From Hahellaceae bacterium (GTDB taxonomy: Bacteria > Pseudomonadota > Gammaproteobacteria > Pseudomonadales > Oleiphilaceae): a stretch of DNA of 64,000 nucleotides. Positions 50,635 through 59,662 of this stretch are shown here, piece after piece; within the stretch, counting starts at the first letter, position 1; every line of letters starts with the position of its first letter. A program made the position numbers and the translations under genes. The stretch covers positions 372,001 through 436,000 of the forward strand of contig JADJWY010000005.1 in the NCBI GenBank assembly GCA_016716085.1, written 5' to 3'. Under the pieces are notes generated by a model. The model saw nothing but the letters and a program-made list of their open reading frames with translations, was not told where the DNA came from and made no database searches.

Positions 50635-51294
50635 ATGAGCTATCGTGTAAAAGAAATTTTTTATTCGCTCCAGGGCGAAGGCGCCCACCAGGGCCGGGCC
50701 GCGGTTTTCTGTCGCTTTTCGCGTTGCAATCTTTGGAATGGGCGGGAGAAAGACCGGGCAACCGCTATCTGCAATTTTTGTGATACCGACTTTAATGGCA
50801 CGGACGGACAGAACGGAGGCATTTTCGATTCAGCCGAGGCCCTGGCACAAAAAGTTGCCAGTTTCTGGCCAACCCCGCATGAAGGCACTCCCTGGCTGGT
50901 GTGCACGGGGGGGGAGCCGCTATTGCAACTGGACAGTGATCTGGTCGATGCCTTCCACCGGGAGGGCTTTGAAGTCGCCATCGAAACCAATGGCACACTG
51001 CCGCTGCCTCGTGGGATAGACTGGGTCTGCCTCAGTCCGAAAGGCCGCGCAGACATTGTGTTGACGCACTGTGACGAACTAAAACTGGTCTATCCGCAGA
51101 CTGAGGCTCCACCCGAACGTTTTGCGTCCATTCAGACCTCGTTCCGCTACCTGTCTCCCATGGCAGACCCGCACTGGATCGCAGGCGAAGACGCCCACAA
51201 GCAAACCAATACCGCAAAAGCGGTGGCTTACTGCCTGGCACACCCTCAATGGCGACTTTCCCTTCAGGTTCATAAACTATTGGGCATCGACTGA
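50635..51294 (+). CDS. queE: 7-carboxy-7-deazaguanine synthase QueE (long cysteine-loop form)
   Basis: 219 residues from the ATG at 50635, which gives the family N-terminus SYRVKEIFYSLQGEG; a TTG at 50626 would add three residues and sits closer to GGAG. QueE is a radical-SAM enzyme. The iron-sulfur cysteines follow RFSRCNLWNG and are completed by ICNFCDTDF, with a 14-residue insert between the first and second Cys, the CX14CX2C layout of Burkholderia-type QueE. The glycine-rich VCTGGEPLLQLD and ETNGTLPLP strands are also typical. It feeds QueC, encoded just upstream. Confidence 0.94.
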   Translation: MSYRVKEIFYSLQGEGAHQGRAAVFCRFSRCNLWNGREKDRATAICNFCDTDFNGTDGQNGGIFDSAEALAQKVASFWPTPHEGTPWLVCTGGEPLLQLDSDLVDAFHREGFEVAIETNGTLPLPRGIDWVCLSPKGRADIVLTHCDELKLVYPQTEAPPERFASIQTSFRYLSPMADPHWIAGEDAHKQTNTAKAVAYCLAHPQWRLSLQVHKLLGID

Positions 51295-51303
51295 GGCGCA
51301 CCC

Positions 51304-52227
51304 ATGGCAATCACCTTAGCCCTCATTCCTGTTTTTCTCATCATCGTGATAGGGCAAATCCTGCGCCGGGTCGATTTTCCGGGCATGAGTTTCTGGGCAC
51401 CGGCTGAAAAGCTGCTCTACTACGTGCTGTTCCCCTGCATGCTGATTGAAAAACTGACCTATGCTGCACATGATGATGCGTTATTCAGTGCGCTCGGCGT
51501 GGCCATCCTGCTGGCGATTGCACTCGCCACACTGATACTGACAGGCATACAAAAGATCAGGCCCGTCTCCGGCGCACGGTTTACCTCCATCTACCAGGGT
51601 GGCATCCGATTCAATAGCTATATTGGGCTGGCGGCAATTCAGGCGACGATTGGCGAATCCGCCATCTCAACCGCTGCAATCTGCATGGCCATCATGATTC
51701 CCCTCATCAACGTGTTGAGCATATTAGCCTTTAGCCTTTATGCCCCAGGCGGAACACCTGGCTGGCGTAACGTTTTTCTGAATGTCATCAAAAACCCTTT
51801 GATTCTGGGCTGTGTCGCCGGCATCAGCTTCAATCGCCTGGGGGTGGATTTCCCCGCGCCGATAGATGATGTACTTCATCACATTGGCAGCATGGCGCTA
51901 CCGCTGGGGCTGCTTTGTGTCGGTGCGGCACTGGATCTGAGTAAAATTGGGCAAGGAAGCGGGGCATTGGCCTGGGCGCTGGCCTTCAAACTGGCTGTGA
52001 TGCCCCTCTTGTTCTGTGTTTCCGCTCGACTGGCAGGGCTGGACGCTGGATCGACGCAGGTACTCCTCACCCTTGGCGCACTGCCAACCGCAACGGCCAG
52101 CTATATCCTCGCCCGACAACTGGGGGGTGAAGCTCCGCTGATGGCGACGATCATCAGTGCCCAAACGCTGGTGGGTATGGTGTCCATGCCGGTCATCATC
52201 CCTTTGCTACTGCCTTTGACGACCTAG
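51304..52227 (+). CDS. AEC family transporter
   Basis: 307 residues, about ten hydrophobic helices. The paired halves of the auxin-efflux-carrier fold are visible, with the usual unwound centre in GGIRFNSYIGLAAIQATIG and the mirror in LTLGALPTATASYILARQLGG (each contains the conserved N-S-Y or P-T-A-x-x-S turn). Bacterial members export or exchange small organic anions such as malate or malonate. It follows queE by nine bases and may ride on the same transcript, though no functional link is evident. The last 32 bases overlap the molybdoenzyme gene on the opposite strand. Confidence 0.85.
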   Translation: MAITLALIPVFLIIVIGQILRRVDFPGMSFWAPAEKLLYYVLFPCMLIEKLTYAAHDDALFSALGVAILLAIALATLILTGIQKIRPVSGARFTSIYQGGIRFNSYIGLAAIQATIGESAISTAAICMAIMIPLINVLSILAFSLYAPGGTPGWRNVFLNVIKNPLILGCVAGISFNRLGVDFPAPIDDVLHHIGSMALPLGLLCVGAALDLSKIGQGSGALAWALAFKLAVMPLLFCVSARLAGLDAGSTQVLLTLGALPTATASYILARQLGGEAPLMATIISAQTLVGMVSMPVIIPLLLPLTT

Positions 52228-54565
52228 CCTTGCGCGGAGCTGCTGTCTTGCGCCCCCGAGCCTGGGAGGCCTGACTGCCTTCAGGTGCGGCAGAGCCCGC
52301 TCCGGGCCTGACGGTCGTAACGGTCACGGGAATACCATTGAGCACCGCCGTACCGGTCAACCGATCGGTTCTGAGCTCATCCGTAAGGTCGTTCAGACTT
52401 GCTCCGGCATGCTGTGCCGCCGTTTGCTGACTGATTCCCATACGATGATGCCCCCAACCATGCGGGATACTCACTACCCCGGGCATGATATCCTCGGTAA
52501 TTTCAACCGGAATCTGCACTTGCCCAACCCGAGAGGTTACGCGCGCCTCAAATCCTTCTTCCAGGCCTGCAGCGGCAGCATCCTGAGGATGCATCATCAG
52601 CGTACAGCGAGGCTTTCCTTTAACCAGACGCAGGCTATTGTGCATCCAGGAATTATTGGATCGTACATGGCGCCGCCCGATCAGGGTCAACCCGGCTTCA
52701 CTGCTGTTAAGTAACTCAGCCACCTGAGCGACTTCCTGCAAGTACAACTGAGGGGCAATCTGGATTTTGCCGTCCGCCGTAAAAAGTCGGTCAGGAAGAC
52801 AGGGACGCAATGGCCCCAGATCAATACCATGAGGCGCATCCCTGAGCCGCTGCAGGGACAAATTCTTGGGCAAATTACGATGCCTCTCACCCAAGGGCCC
52901 CATCCGCCATAACTGTCGCACGGCATCGGGCACCAGCGGCAGCGTTTCAAGCAGGCTACCCGCCAACGAACTCCAGCGTTCCGCCAACGGCAGTTCACGA
53001 CCATAGGGGCCTGCCTGCAGGAGAATATCGGCCAGGCCATCTGGCCCCAATTGACGCAACAATCGGGTGCGCGCCTCTGCAACCAGCGTTTCCTGAAGAC
53101 CGGTACTGGTCAAACGGCGCGTCAACTCAAGCATGATTTCCCAATCATGCAAACTACCGTCCGTTTTGGGTAATACCGGTGGCGAATACTTCACGGTATT
53201 GCGCACCGCGACCATGGGAAAAATGATATCCAGATGACTTCGCTCTAACGGCCCTGTAGGTGGCAAAATCACATCGGCATGGCGAGATGTTTCTGTGACA
53301 TACATGTCGATGCTCACCATAAAATCCAATGTTTCCAGCGCGCGCTCAAGCTGAACACCATTCGGCGCTGACAGGACCGGGTTACCCGCAACCGTCACCA
53401 GACCGCGAATCTGACCTTTTCCAGGCTCCAGAATTTCTTCTGCCAATGCAGCAGCTGGTAGTTCGCCACCAAACTCAGGCAGACCTCTCAGGCGGCTGCG
53501 ATAGCGATCAAAGTTCCCTTGCTGCCCGCCCAGGGCTCCCAGAGCAACCAGATCAATGGCCGGGAGCGTGAACATCATGCCGCCACGACGATCCATGTGC
53601 CCGGTCAGCAGATTGAGGCAATAAATCAGCCAGGTACTCAGTCCGCCAAACGCCTGCACACTGGTTCCCATCCGGCCATAGAGCACGGCATTGCGGGTAC
53701 TGGCAAAGGCGCGGGTCAACTCAACGATCGTTTCTGCCTCAACGCCGCAGACTCTGGCAACCGTTTCAGGGCGATATGGCTCCACCACCGCGCGGAGTTT
53801 ATCGACACCCAATAAAACCGACTGCAAATGACCTGTCTGCACCCAACCTTTAACGTATAGGGTGCGCAACATTGCCAAAAGCATTAACACATCGGTGCTG
53901 GGCTTTATAAAAATATGCTGATCCGCGCGTTGGGCCGTTTCAGTGCGGCGGGGGTCGATGGTAATCAGCTTGCCCCCGCGCTGCTGAAGTGCCTTCAAAC
54001 GCCGATCCATGCCGGGTGCCGTCATCAAACTGCCATTCGAGGCAAGGGGATTGGCTCCCCAACAGATAAACAGGTCGGTTCGATCAATGTCTGGCACCGG
54101 AAACAGCGCCTGGTGCCCAAACAACTGAAGATTCGCCAGCATGTGCGGCAATTGATCCAGTGAGGTGGCCGAAAAGCGCTTTTTCGTCCCTAATGCTTTG
54201 AGAAAAGGCAGCATGAACAGCATGTTGCCATGGTTGTGCACGTTGGGGTTACCCACGTAGACACCGAGTCCCTGACTACCATGCTGCGCCTTGATCTGGA
54301 GTAAACGCTGCGCCACATAGTTCAGCGCCTCAGACCAGGGCATGGGCTCCCACCCCTGATCGGTGCGACGAACCGGCTGACGCAAACGGTCGAGGTCTTT
54401 TTGCAAATCCTGTAGCGCCACGGCTTTGGGGCAGAGGAAACCCTGACTCAGCGGATCATTCGGATCCCCTTTGATACTGAGCACATCGCCATCGCGCGTT
54501 TCAATGGTCAGCCCGCACAGGGCCTCACACAATGTGCAGGTTCTGTGATGGACCTGTTCAGACAT
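52196..54565 (-). CDS. molybdopterin oxidoreductase family protein
   Basis: 789 residues. The N-terminal iron-sulfur motif is HRTCTLCEALCG followed by GFLCPKAV (C-x2-C-x3-C-x~28-C). Mo-bis-MGD pattern blocks include FICWGANPLASNGSLM, ITIDPRRTETAQRADQ, and the C-terminal DMHPQDAAAAGL and VSIPHGWGHHRMG. No twin-arginine signal is present, so it is cytosolic. The residue expected to ligate Mo falls near SLDQLPHM, with no Cys or Sec visible. The electron partner is not encoded nearby. Related proteins are annotated as formate dehydrogenase-like or as dehydrogenases of unknown substrate. ~40 C-terminal residues are low-complexity. Confidence 0.87.
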   Translation of the reverse strand: MSEQVHHRTCTLCEALCGLTIETRDGDVLSIKGDPNDPLSQGFLCPKAVALQDLQKDLDRLRQPVRRTDQGWEPMPWSEALNYVAQRLLQIKAQHGSQGLGVYVGNPNVHNHGNMLFMLPFLKALGTKKRFSATSLDQLPHMLANLQLFGHQALFPVPDIDRTDLFICWGANPLASNGSLMTAPGMDRRLKALQQRGGKLITIDPRRTETAQRADQHIFIKPSTDVLMLLAMLRTLYVKGWVQTGHLQSVLLGVDKLRAVVEPYRPETVARVCGVEAETIVELTRAFASTRNAVLYGRMGTSVQAFGGLSTWLIYCLNLLTGHMDRRGGMMFTLPAIDLVALGALGGQQGNFDRYRSRLRGLPEFGGELPAAALAEEILEPGKGQIRGLVTVAGNPVLSAPNGVQLERALETLDFMVSIDMYVTETSRHADVILPPTGPLERSHLDIIFPMVAVRNTVKYSPPVLPKTDGSLHDWEIMLELTRRLTSTGLQETLVAEARTRLLRQLGPDGLADILLQAGPYGRELPLAERWSSLAGSLLETLPLVPDAVRQLWRMGPLGERHRNLPKNLSLQRLRDAPHGIDLGPLRPCLPDRLFTADGKIQIAPQLYLQEVAQVAELLNSSEAGLTLIGRRHVRSNNSWMHNSLRLVKGKPRCTLMMHPQDAAAAGLEEGFEARVTSRVGQVQIPVEITEDIMPGVVSIPHGWGHHRMGISQQTAAQHAGASLNDLTDELRTDRLTGTAVLNGIPVTVTTVRPGAGSAAPEGSQASQARGRKTAAPRKARSSKAVAKG

Positions 54566-54588
54566 GATAACCCCGGACTCTTCTGGAT

Positions 54589-55014
54589 TTATGGGCGATG
54601 CGACTGATCAATAATTCGCTGCGCCAGATTATGACTCCGCTCCAGCAGGCCTTCAATACGCGACAGCTGGGTATCCAGGTCAGCCCCTTTGACCCGCTGA
54701 CTGAGGTCAAACTCGATACCGTAGCGGGTCTGCTGACCCAGAAGCTTGCGATGGCGAATAATACCCACCAGTTTATCGACCGTGATGACACCCATTTCCA
54801 TATGCAGTTCGAGGCAAAGCACCACGGAGTCACCCACATTCAGCTCGACGGGAGATTCGATTGCCACCCCTGTCCGACTGAAATCGCGTGGTGCAACCTC
54901 TTCCCAGGCCTCGCTCAACAAGCCCTTTTTGACACGCATTTTGGAACGTAATTCCGCTGCCGGGTAGCGCCGCGCCGCACGTCTTTCTTTTCCTGTCGAA
55001 CCTGCCGTGACCAT
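54589..55014 (-). CDS. PilZ domain protein
   Basis: 141 residues. Both c-di-GMP motifs are present: RRAARRYP near residue 11 (R-x-x-x-R) and PRDFSRTGVAI near residue 42 (D-x-S-x-x-G). Between and after them the beta-barrel strands are clear (VVLCLELHMEMG, GIIRHRKLLGQQTRYGIEF). A C-terminal helix follows. It lies 23 bases upstream of the molybdoenzyme gene on the same strand, so they are likely one operon and c-di-GMP may regulate that enzyme. It is divergent from ybfF. Confidence 0.88.
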   Translation of the reverse strand: MVTAGSTGKERRAARRYPAAELRSKMRVKKGLLSEAWEEVAPRDFSRTGVAIESPVELNVGDSVVLCLELHMEMGVITVDKLVGIIRHRKLLGQQTRYGIEFDLSQRVKGADLDTQLSRIEGLLERSHNLAQRIIDQSHRP

Positions 55015-55171
55015 GTTGAACGTTTCCTGAGTGATGAACCAGACATAAAAACCCTATTGTTATATAGTTACTGAGTGGTGCGGCGTCTATTTTTTTCCTC
55101 ACATTTTCACAGAACCGTGTCACAAGACACTCTTTTGCGCCCCCTGAATCAGCGGTTAAGGATCCCAACCC

Positions 55172-55948
55172 ATGACAGAACTCAATGCGCGCGTGACCGG
55201 TCAGGGCGAGCCCGTTATCCTGCTGCACGGGCTGTTCGGCTCGCTGGAAAACCTGGGAGGCATCGCTCGCCAGCTCGCAGCTCACTACGAAGTTCATTCG
55301 CTTGACCTGCGCAATCACGGTCGTTCACCTCATACCGAACAATTGAATTATGATGTCATGGCAGAGGACGTCCTGCGATATATGGACCTGCACGACATCC
55401 AGCGGCCACGGGTGCTCGGACATTCCATGGGCGGAAAAGTGGGTATGACGCTGGCACTCAAAGCACCCCAACGTATTCGCCAGCTGGTGGTTGCGGATAT
55501 CGCTCCTGTTCATTACGGCGCTCATCATGACGGTGTTTTTTCCGGACTGGCGGCGATTGACCTGAAGACCCTCACCTCCCGCCAGCAGGCTGACGAATGC
55601 TTACAACGCCATGTGCCGGAAATGCCCGTGCGACAGTTCCTGCTTAAAAATCTGGTCAAGTCGGGCGAAGGCGGCTTTCAATGGCGTCTCAACCTCCCAA
55701 CCATCATCCGGCATTACGACCAGATCCTGCAGGGTCAGCACGCCGAGCACCCCTACACAGGGCCGGTGCTTTTCATCAAAGGAGGGCTGTCCGACTATAT
55801 CAAACCCGGCTACCAGGAACATACCGCAACGCTGTTCCCAAACGCCCAACTCAAAATCATTCCGGGCACCGGACACTGGCTTCACGCTGACAAACCAGAG
55901 CTGTTTGCCCGGCTGGTGCTACGTTTTTTTAACTCAGAGGAGAGCTGA
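55172..55948 (+). CDS. ybfF: alpha/beta hydrolase YbfF
   Basis: 258 residues. The start TELNARVTGQGEPVILLHGLFGSLENL, the turn SLDLRNHGRSPH, the nucleophile VLGHSMGGKVGM and the base GTGHWLHADKPE are those of E. coli YbfF, an esterase active on short- and long-chain acyl esters and acyl-CoA in vitro. The ATG at 55172 follows AAGGA. It is followed one base later by asparaginase, probably co-transcribed. Its physiological substrate is unknown. Confidence 0.9.
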   Translation: MTELNARVTGQGEPVILLHGLFGSLENLGGIARQLAAHYEVHSLDLRNHGRSPHTEQLNYDVMAEDVLRYMDLHDIQRPRVLGHSMGGKVGMTLALKAPQRIRQLVVADIAPVHYGAHHDGVFSGLAAIDLKTLTSRQQADECLQRHVPEMPVRQFLLKNLVKSGEGGFQWRLNLPTIIRHYDQILQGQHAEHPYTGPVLFIKGGLSDYIKPGYQEHTATLFPNAQLKIIPGTGHWLHADKPELFARLVLRFFNSEES

Positions 55949-55949
55949 G

Positions 55950-56969
55950 ATGCGTCCTTGCGTGTGTGTCATCAATACCGGCGGCACGCTCACCATGGTG
56001 AACAGCGAACGCGGCTATGTCCCAAGCGCCGGTTTTTTGGAAAAGGTTATGGATCGCCTGCCACTCGCCTGGCGCGAAAGCATACCCGACATTCGCTACA
56101 GCGAATGGACTCCCCTACTGGACAGCAGCAACATTGAACCCCGGCACTGGCAGACACTGGCGCAGCAGATTGCAGACCAGCATGATGAGGTCACCGGTTT
56201 CGTCATTCTTCATGGAACAGACACCCTGGCCTACTCCGCGTCCGCACTCAGCTTTCTGCTGCCCGGGCTCTCTCGTCCTGTTATTTTAACAGGCGCCATG
56301 CAGCCCCTGGACGTCAGGAATTCGGATGCCCCAAACCACTGGTATATAGCGCTGCAGGCCGCCTGCAGTCAATTACCCGAAGTCGCAATCGCCTTCGACA
56401 ATCGACTGATGCGGGGCTGTCGAAGCACTAAACTCAACGCTGCAGAGGTTACAGCCTTTGCAAGCCCCCGTTATCCCGATCTCGGGCGAGCGCAAACGAC
56501 CCCCCAGGGCCCTCAATGGCAATTCGCCCAGGCTAACTGGCTGGAATCCAGAGCCCTGCAACACCTGTCGGCCCCACTTCTGCCTGGCCTGGTTCGGGTC
56601 GTCTGGCTTGTTCCAGGGCTACCGGACGTCGCGCTCAGAGCCTTACCCGACCAGGGATGCCGGGTGCTGATCCTGGTCATTTTTGGCGGTGGCAATGCCC
56701 CCAGCGCCAACCCTACCTTTATGGCAACATTGACCTTTTTACGCAAAGCAGGTGTTCACATCCTGACAGTCTCCCAATGCCCCTTTGGTCAGATCGAAGA
56801 CAGTCATTACGAGGCGGGCAGATGCCTGCAGGATCTGGGCATACAGCATGGCCGGGGTATCACGCTGGAGGCGGCCTATACAAAAGCCCTGGTTGGCGCA
56901 AGCCAGGCCTGGGACAATAGTGATCTGGATTCGTTTTTGCTGCGAAACCAGATCGGCGAGCAGGGCTGA
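55950..56969 (+). CDS. ansA: type I L-asparaginase
   Basis: 339 residues from the ATG at 55950, directly behind AGAGGAGAG and the ybfF stop. Family threonines are in INTGGTLTM (first catalytic Thr) and VILHGTDTLAYSASALS (second, with the catalytic Lys-like later region DVRNSDAPNH). No signal peptide is seen, consistent with the cytosolic type I enzyme (AnsA) that releases ammonia from asparagine. The C-terminal half ends in SDLDSFLLRNQIGEQG. A short gap with no clear terminator leads to the nuclease gene. Confidence 0.9.
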   Translation: MRPCVCVINTGGTLTMVNSERGYVPSAGFLEKVMDRLPLAWRESIPDIRYSEWTPLLDSSNIEPRHWQTLAQQIADQHDEVTGFVILHGTDTLAYSASALSFLLPGLSRPVILTGAMQPLDVRNSDAPNHWYIALQAACSQLPEVAIAFDNRLMRGCRSTKLNAAEVTAFASPRYPDLGRAQTTPQGPQWQFAQANWLESRALQHLSAPLLPGLVRVVWLVPGLPDVALRALPDQGCRVLILVIFGGGNAPSANPTFMATLTFLRKAGVHILTVSQCPFGQIEDSHYEAGRCLQDLGIQHGRGITLEAAYTKALVGASQAWDNSDLDSFLLRNQIGEQG

Positions 56970-57047
56970 AATAAAAAACCGCTTGCACCCCTTGAGCTTT
57001 TACCGGATTCTACGGGAAAATACCTACCCCGTGTGTGGAGACGCCCC

Positions 57048-57590
57048 ATGAACAACAAACTCACAATGGAACTGCCTGCGATCATCGACGTTGAAGCGTC
57101 CGGGTTTGGGAAAGGCAGTTACCCTATTGAGGTGGGCGTGATCCTGCCAGACGGGAAAACCTATTGCACCCTGATTAAGCCCCTCACCAGCTGGACCGGT
57201 TGGGATAAAGACGCTGAACAGATTCATCAGGTACCTCGATCACTCTTATTTGAAAAGGGTAAAGAGGTTCGTGCCGTGGCAGAAAAACTTAACACACTGC
57301 TGGCAGGCAAAACGGTCTACAGCGATGCCTGGGGACAGGACTTCGCCTGGGTATCAGTCCTGTTTGAGGAAGCCGAACTTTATATGGAGTTCAAAATTGA
57401 AGCCCTATCCGGCCTACTCTCAGACGTACAGAAATCCGTTTGGCATGATACCCGTAGCAGGGTTCAACAGATGCTTGGCCTCCAGCGGCATCGAGCCAGT
57501 GCCGATGCCAAGGTTCTGCAGATGACTTTTCACTGGTCCCAAAATTCAGCAATCTGTCGTAGCACACACTCTGCGATGGGAGTGGCTTGA
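57048..57590 (+). CDS. DEDD-type 3'-5' exonuclease-like protein (paralogue 2)
   Basis: 180 residues from the ATG at 57048, with GGAG at 57037-57040; the five preceding codons open in frame are not supported. Motifs match the paralogue at 48.7-49.2 kb: AIIDVEASGFG (D-x-E), the YPIEVG strand, VYSDAWGQDFAWV and HRASADAKVL (H-x4-D). A 15-residue longer C-terminus (HSAMGVA end) differs. Both lack extra domains and are encoded next to unrelated genes. Substrate unknown. The histidine kinase gene starts nine bases after. Confidence 0.82.
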   Translation: MNNKLTMELPAIIDVEASGFGKGSYPIEVGVILPDGKTYCTLIKPLTSWTGWDKDAEQIHQVPRSLLFEKGKEVRAVAEKLNTLLAGKTVYSDAWGQDFAWVSVLFEEAELYMEFKIEALSGLLSDVQKSVWHDTRSRVQQMLGLQRHRASADAKVLQMTFHWSQNSAICRSTHSAMGVA

Positions 57591-57599
57591 CCTTCACGC

Positions 57600-59057
57600 A
57601 TGACTCGACTGTGGTCCCCCAAGGCCGTCTGGCAAATCGTAGTTGTCGCCATGGCGGCTGTACTCACGCCTCAAACACTGCTGCTTTACCATACCACCAT
57701 CGTCCTGCAGAGCCTGGCCATTCAGAGCCAGGTCGTCACCGAAAATGCCATTCGCATTACGCAGGCAACTCGCAATCTTTCAGGCTATCTGACCGACCTG
57801 GAACGCTTTGCACGTCAATATCAGGTCCTGGGCGACCCCGCTCAAAAAGAGTTGTTTGATACCGCAGCAGAGCGACTGCAGGCACCACTCGAAGAAGTGA
57901 TCTTCTTCGTTCGAGACCCAAGGCAGATGGAGGCGGCCGAGCAAATCTCCCGCCACTTGACACAACTGCGTCTGCAGATCAACGCTAACAATCCTCAGGC
58001 GCCCGAATTGCTCGAACAGCTCACCAGTTTCACGGAGCTTTATGCCAAGCTCGACTTTTTGACCAACGGGGCACGGGAACAATTGCGGCAGGACATGCTG
58101 CAGCAAACCGCCGCAACGTCCGAGGCCAGGGAAAAGGTCATACAGACCATGTTAATTCTGGTACCGATCACCATCCTGATGATCGTAGCCTTTACCGTCA
58201 TCATTGTGCAGCCCATGCGCAAGCTCAAAGAATCCATCCGGCGTCTGGGCAATGAAGACCCCTCCGAGTCAACGCCCATCGCGCTTACAGGCCCCTCTGA
58301 GTTCATCCGCATTGGCATGCAGCTGGAATGGCTGCGACGCCGCCTGATGGAGGTGAACGAGCAAAAGCATGAGTTTCTCCGCCATGTCTCTCATGAGCTT
58401 AAAACCCCGCTTTCCAGTATTCGTGAAGGGACCGAACTGCTTAAAGAGGAAGTGGTTGGCAACCTGACCCGAGCGCAGAAAGAAGTGCTGGAGCTGGTGG
58501 ACGAAAACAGCCGGGCGCTGCAGCACATGATCGAAAACCTGCTTCTGATCAACCGTAACGATAATCCCAGTGTGCAGCTACAGGAAAAGTTCGCGCTGCA
58601 GCGTCTGGTTGAGGAACTTTTGCGCTACCATAGTCTGTCATTGGCAAATCATGGTATGATCGTTTGCATCGGTGGGCCACCGGTCAAACTGGTCACGGAT
58701 CGACGGAAATTGCACACTGTGTTGGACAACCTGCTTTCCAACGCAGTCGCCTACGGTGCTGAGAAAGGCCACATTTGGCTGGAATGGCGCATGAGCGACG
58801 AAGGCCTCATTATAAAAGTAGCCAATACAGGTCTTCCGATTTCTGAAACTGATAAAGCCATGATTTTTGAACCGTTCTATCAGGGACGACGCAAACGAAA
58901 AGGAGCTGTCAAAGGCTCAGGTGTCGGGTTGGCAGTTGCCAGGCAGCATATCATTAGCCTCGGCGGTACCCTGGATATCATCAATGATCCGGTCGCGAAC
59001 ACCTGTTTTCGCATTCAATTGCCAGCCATCATGACACAATTGGCAGGCAGCGCATGA
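57600..59057 (+). CDS. glrK: sensor histidine kinase GlrK (QseE)
   Basis: 485 residues. An N-terminal membrane helix (~10-28), a four-helix periplasmic sensor, a second helix (~183-205) and a HAMP-like linker precede HisKA with H265 in RHVSHELKTPLSSIREG. The ATPase domain has LDNLLSNAVAYG, the G-box ANTGLPIS and KGSGVGLAVARQH. Overall length and layout match E. coli GlrK. With the lipoprotein QseG-like gene and GlrR it forms one operon, coupled through ATGA at both junctions. It is likely to sense envelope stress and phosphorylate GlrR. Confidence 0.9.
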   Translation: MTRLWSPKAVWQIVVVAMAAVLTPQTLLLYHTTIVLQSLAIQSQVVTENAIRITQATRNLSGYLTDLERFARQYQVLGDPAQKELFDTAAERLQAPLEEVIFFVRDPRQMEAAEQISRHLTQLRLQINANNPQAPELLEQLTSFTELYAKLDFLTNGAREQLRQDMLQQTAATSEAREKVIQTMLILVPITILMIVAFTVIIVQPMRKLKESIRRLGNEDPSESTPIALTGPSEFIRIGMQLEWLRRRLMEVNEQKHEFLRHVSHELKTPLSSIREGTELLKEEVVGNLTRAQKEVLELVDENSRALQHMIENLLLINRNDNPSVQLQEKFALQRLVEELLRYHSLSLANHGMIVCIGGPPVKLVTDRRKLHTVLDNLLSNAVAYGAEKGHIWLEWRMSDEGLIIKVANTGLPISETDKAMIFEPFYQGRRKRKGAVKGSGVGLAVARQHIISLGGTLDIINDPVANTCFRIQLPAIMTQLAGSA

Positions 59058-59662
59058 GCAGAGCCCATCAACTGACGCTGGTTTTCATCGTGGTTTTACT
59101 CGGCCTCAGCGGTTGTGAAACCCTGCTGGACTCAAACGCTTCAACGAAAACGCCTCGCGCACAAGCCTCAACAGAACAGCAGGCAAAACCGAAAGCAAAA
59201 ACACGTTCCGTCACTGAATGCCCCGAAGCAGAAGACGTCTCTCACGAGACCTTTTCCCCCTGGTTGAGGACTTATCTCGAGGCACGAAACCTGACGGATA
59301 AAGAACTGTCCGAACTGATCAATCAGCAAGCAAATCTTTTTGCCAAACAAGCGGATGAGGAGACTCGCCTGCAGCTCGCGACCTTAATGACCGCAAGCGA
59401 GACCCCGGAGCAATGGCGCAAAGCGCTCCTTCTGCTGAATCACACGTGGGACAACCCTGATTTTCAACTTCTGGCAGACTGGCTCAGAAGCCAGAACCAG
59501 GAGCGACAGCAACAGATGAAACGTGCCTCAGACATACAATCTGAACTGCAGACGCTTCAAGCGACGAAAGCCGCCATGGAAACGGAACTGATTGAATTGC
59601 GCGAGAAAATTCAGGCGCTCACCCAAATTGAACACACGATAATGGAGAAAGTTGAACCATGA
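59054..59662 (+). CDS. QseG-like outer-membrane lipoprotein of the GlrKR system
   Basis: 202 residues. Lipoprotein signal ends in LGLSGC (Cys ~21). The mature part is mostly helical: a charged linker rich in Lys/Ala/Gln, a core with TFSPWLRTYLEARNLTDKELSEL, and a C-terminal coiled coil (MKRASDIQSELQTLQATK..LIELREKIQALTQIEHTI). This order and the gene position between kinase and regulator fit QseG/YfhG of enterobacteria, where the lipoprotein contacts the periplasmic domain of the kinase. It starts at an ATGA overlap with glrK. Confidence 0.78.
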   Translation: MSRAHQLTLVFIVVLLGLSGCETLLDSNASTKTPRAQASTEQQAKPKAKTRSVTECPEAEDVSHETFSPWLRTYLEARNLTDKELSELINQQANLFAKQADEETRLQLATLMTASETPEQWRKALLLLNHTWDNPDFQLLADWLRSQNQERQQQMKRASDIQSELQTLQATKAAMETELIELREKIQALTQIEHTIMEKVEP

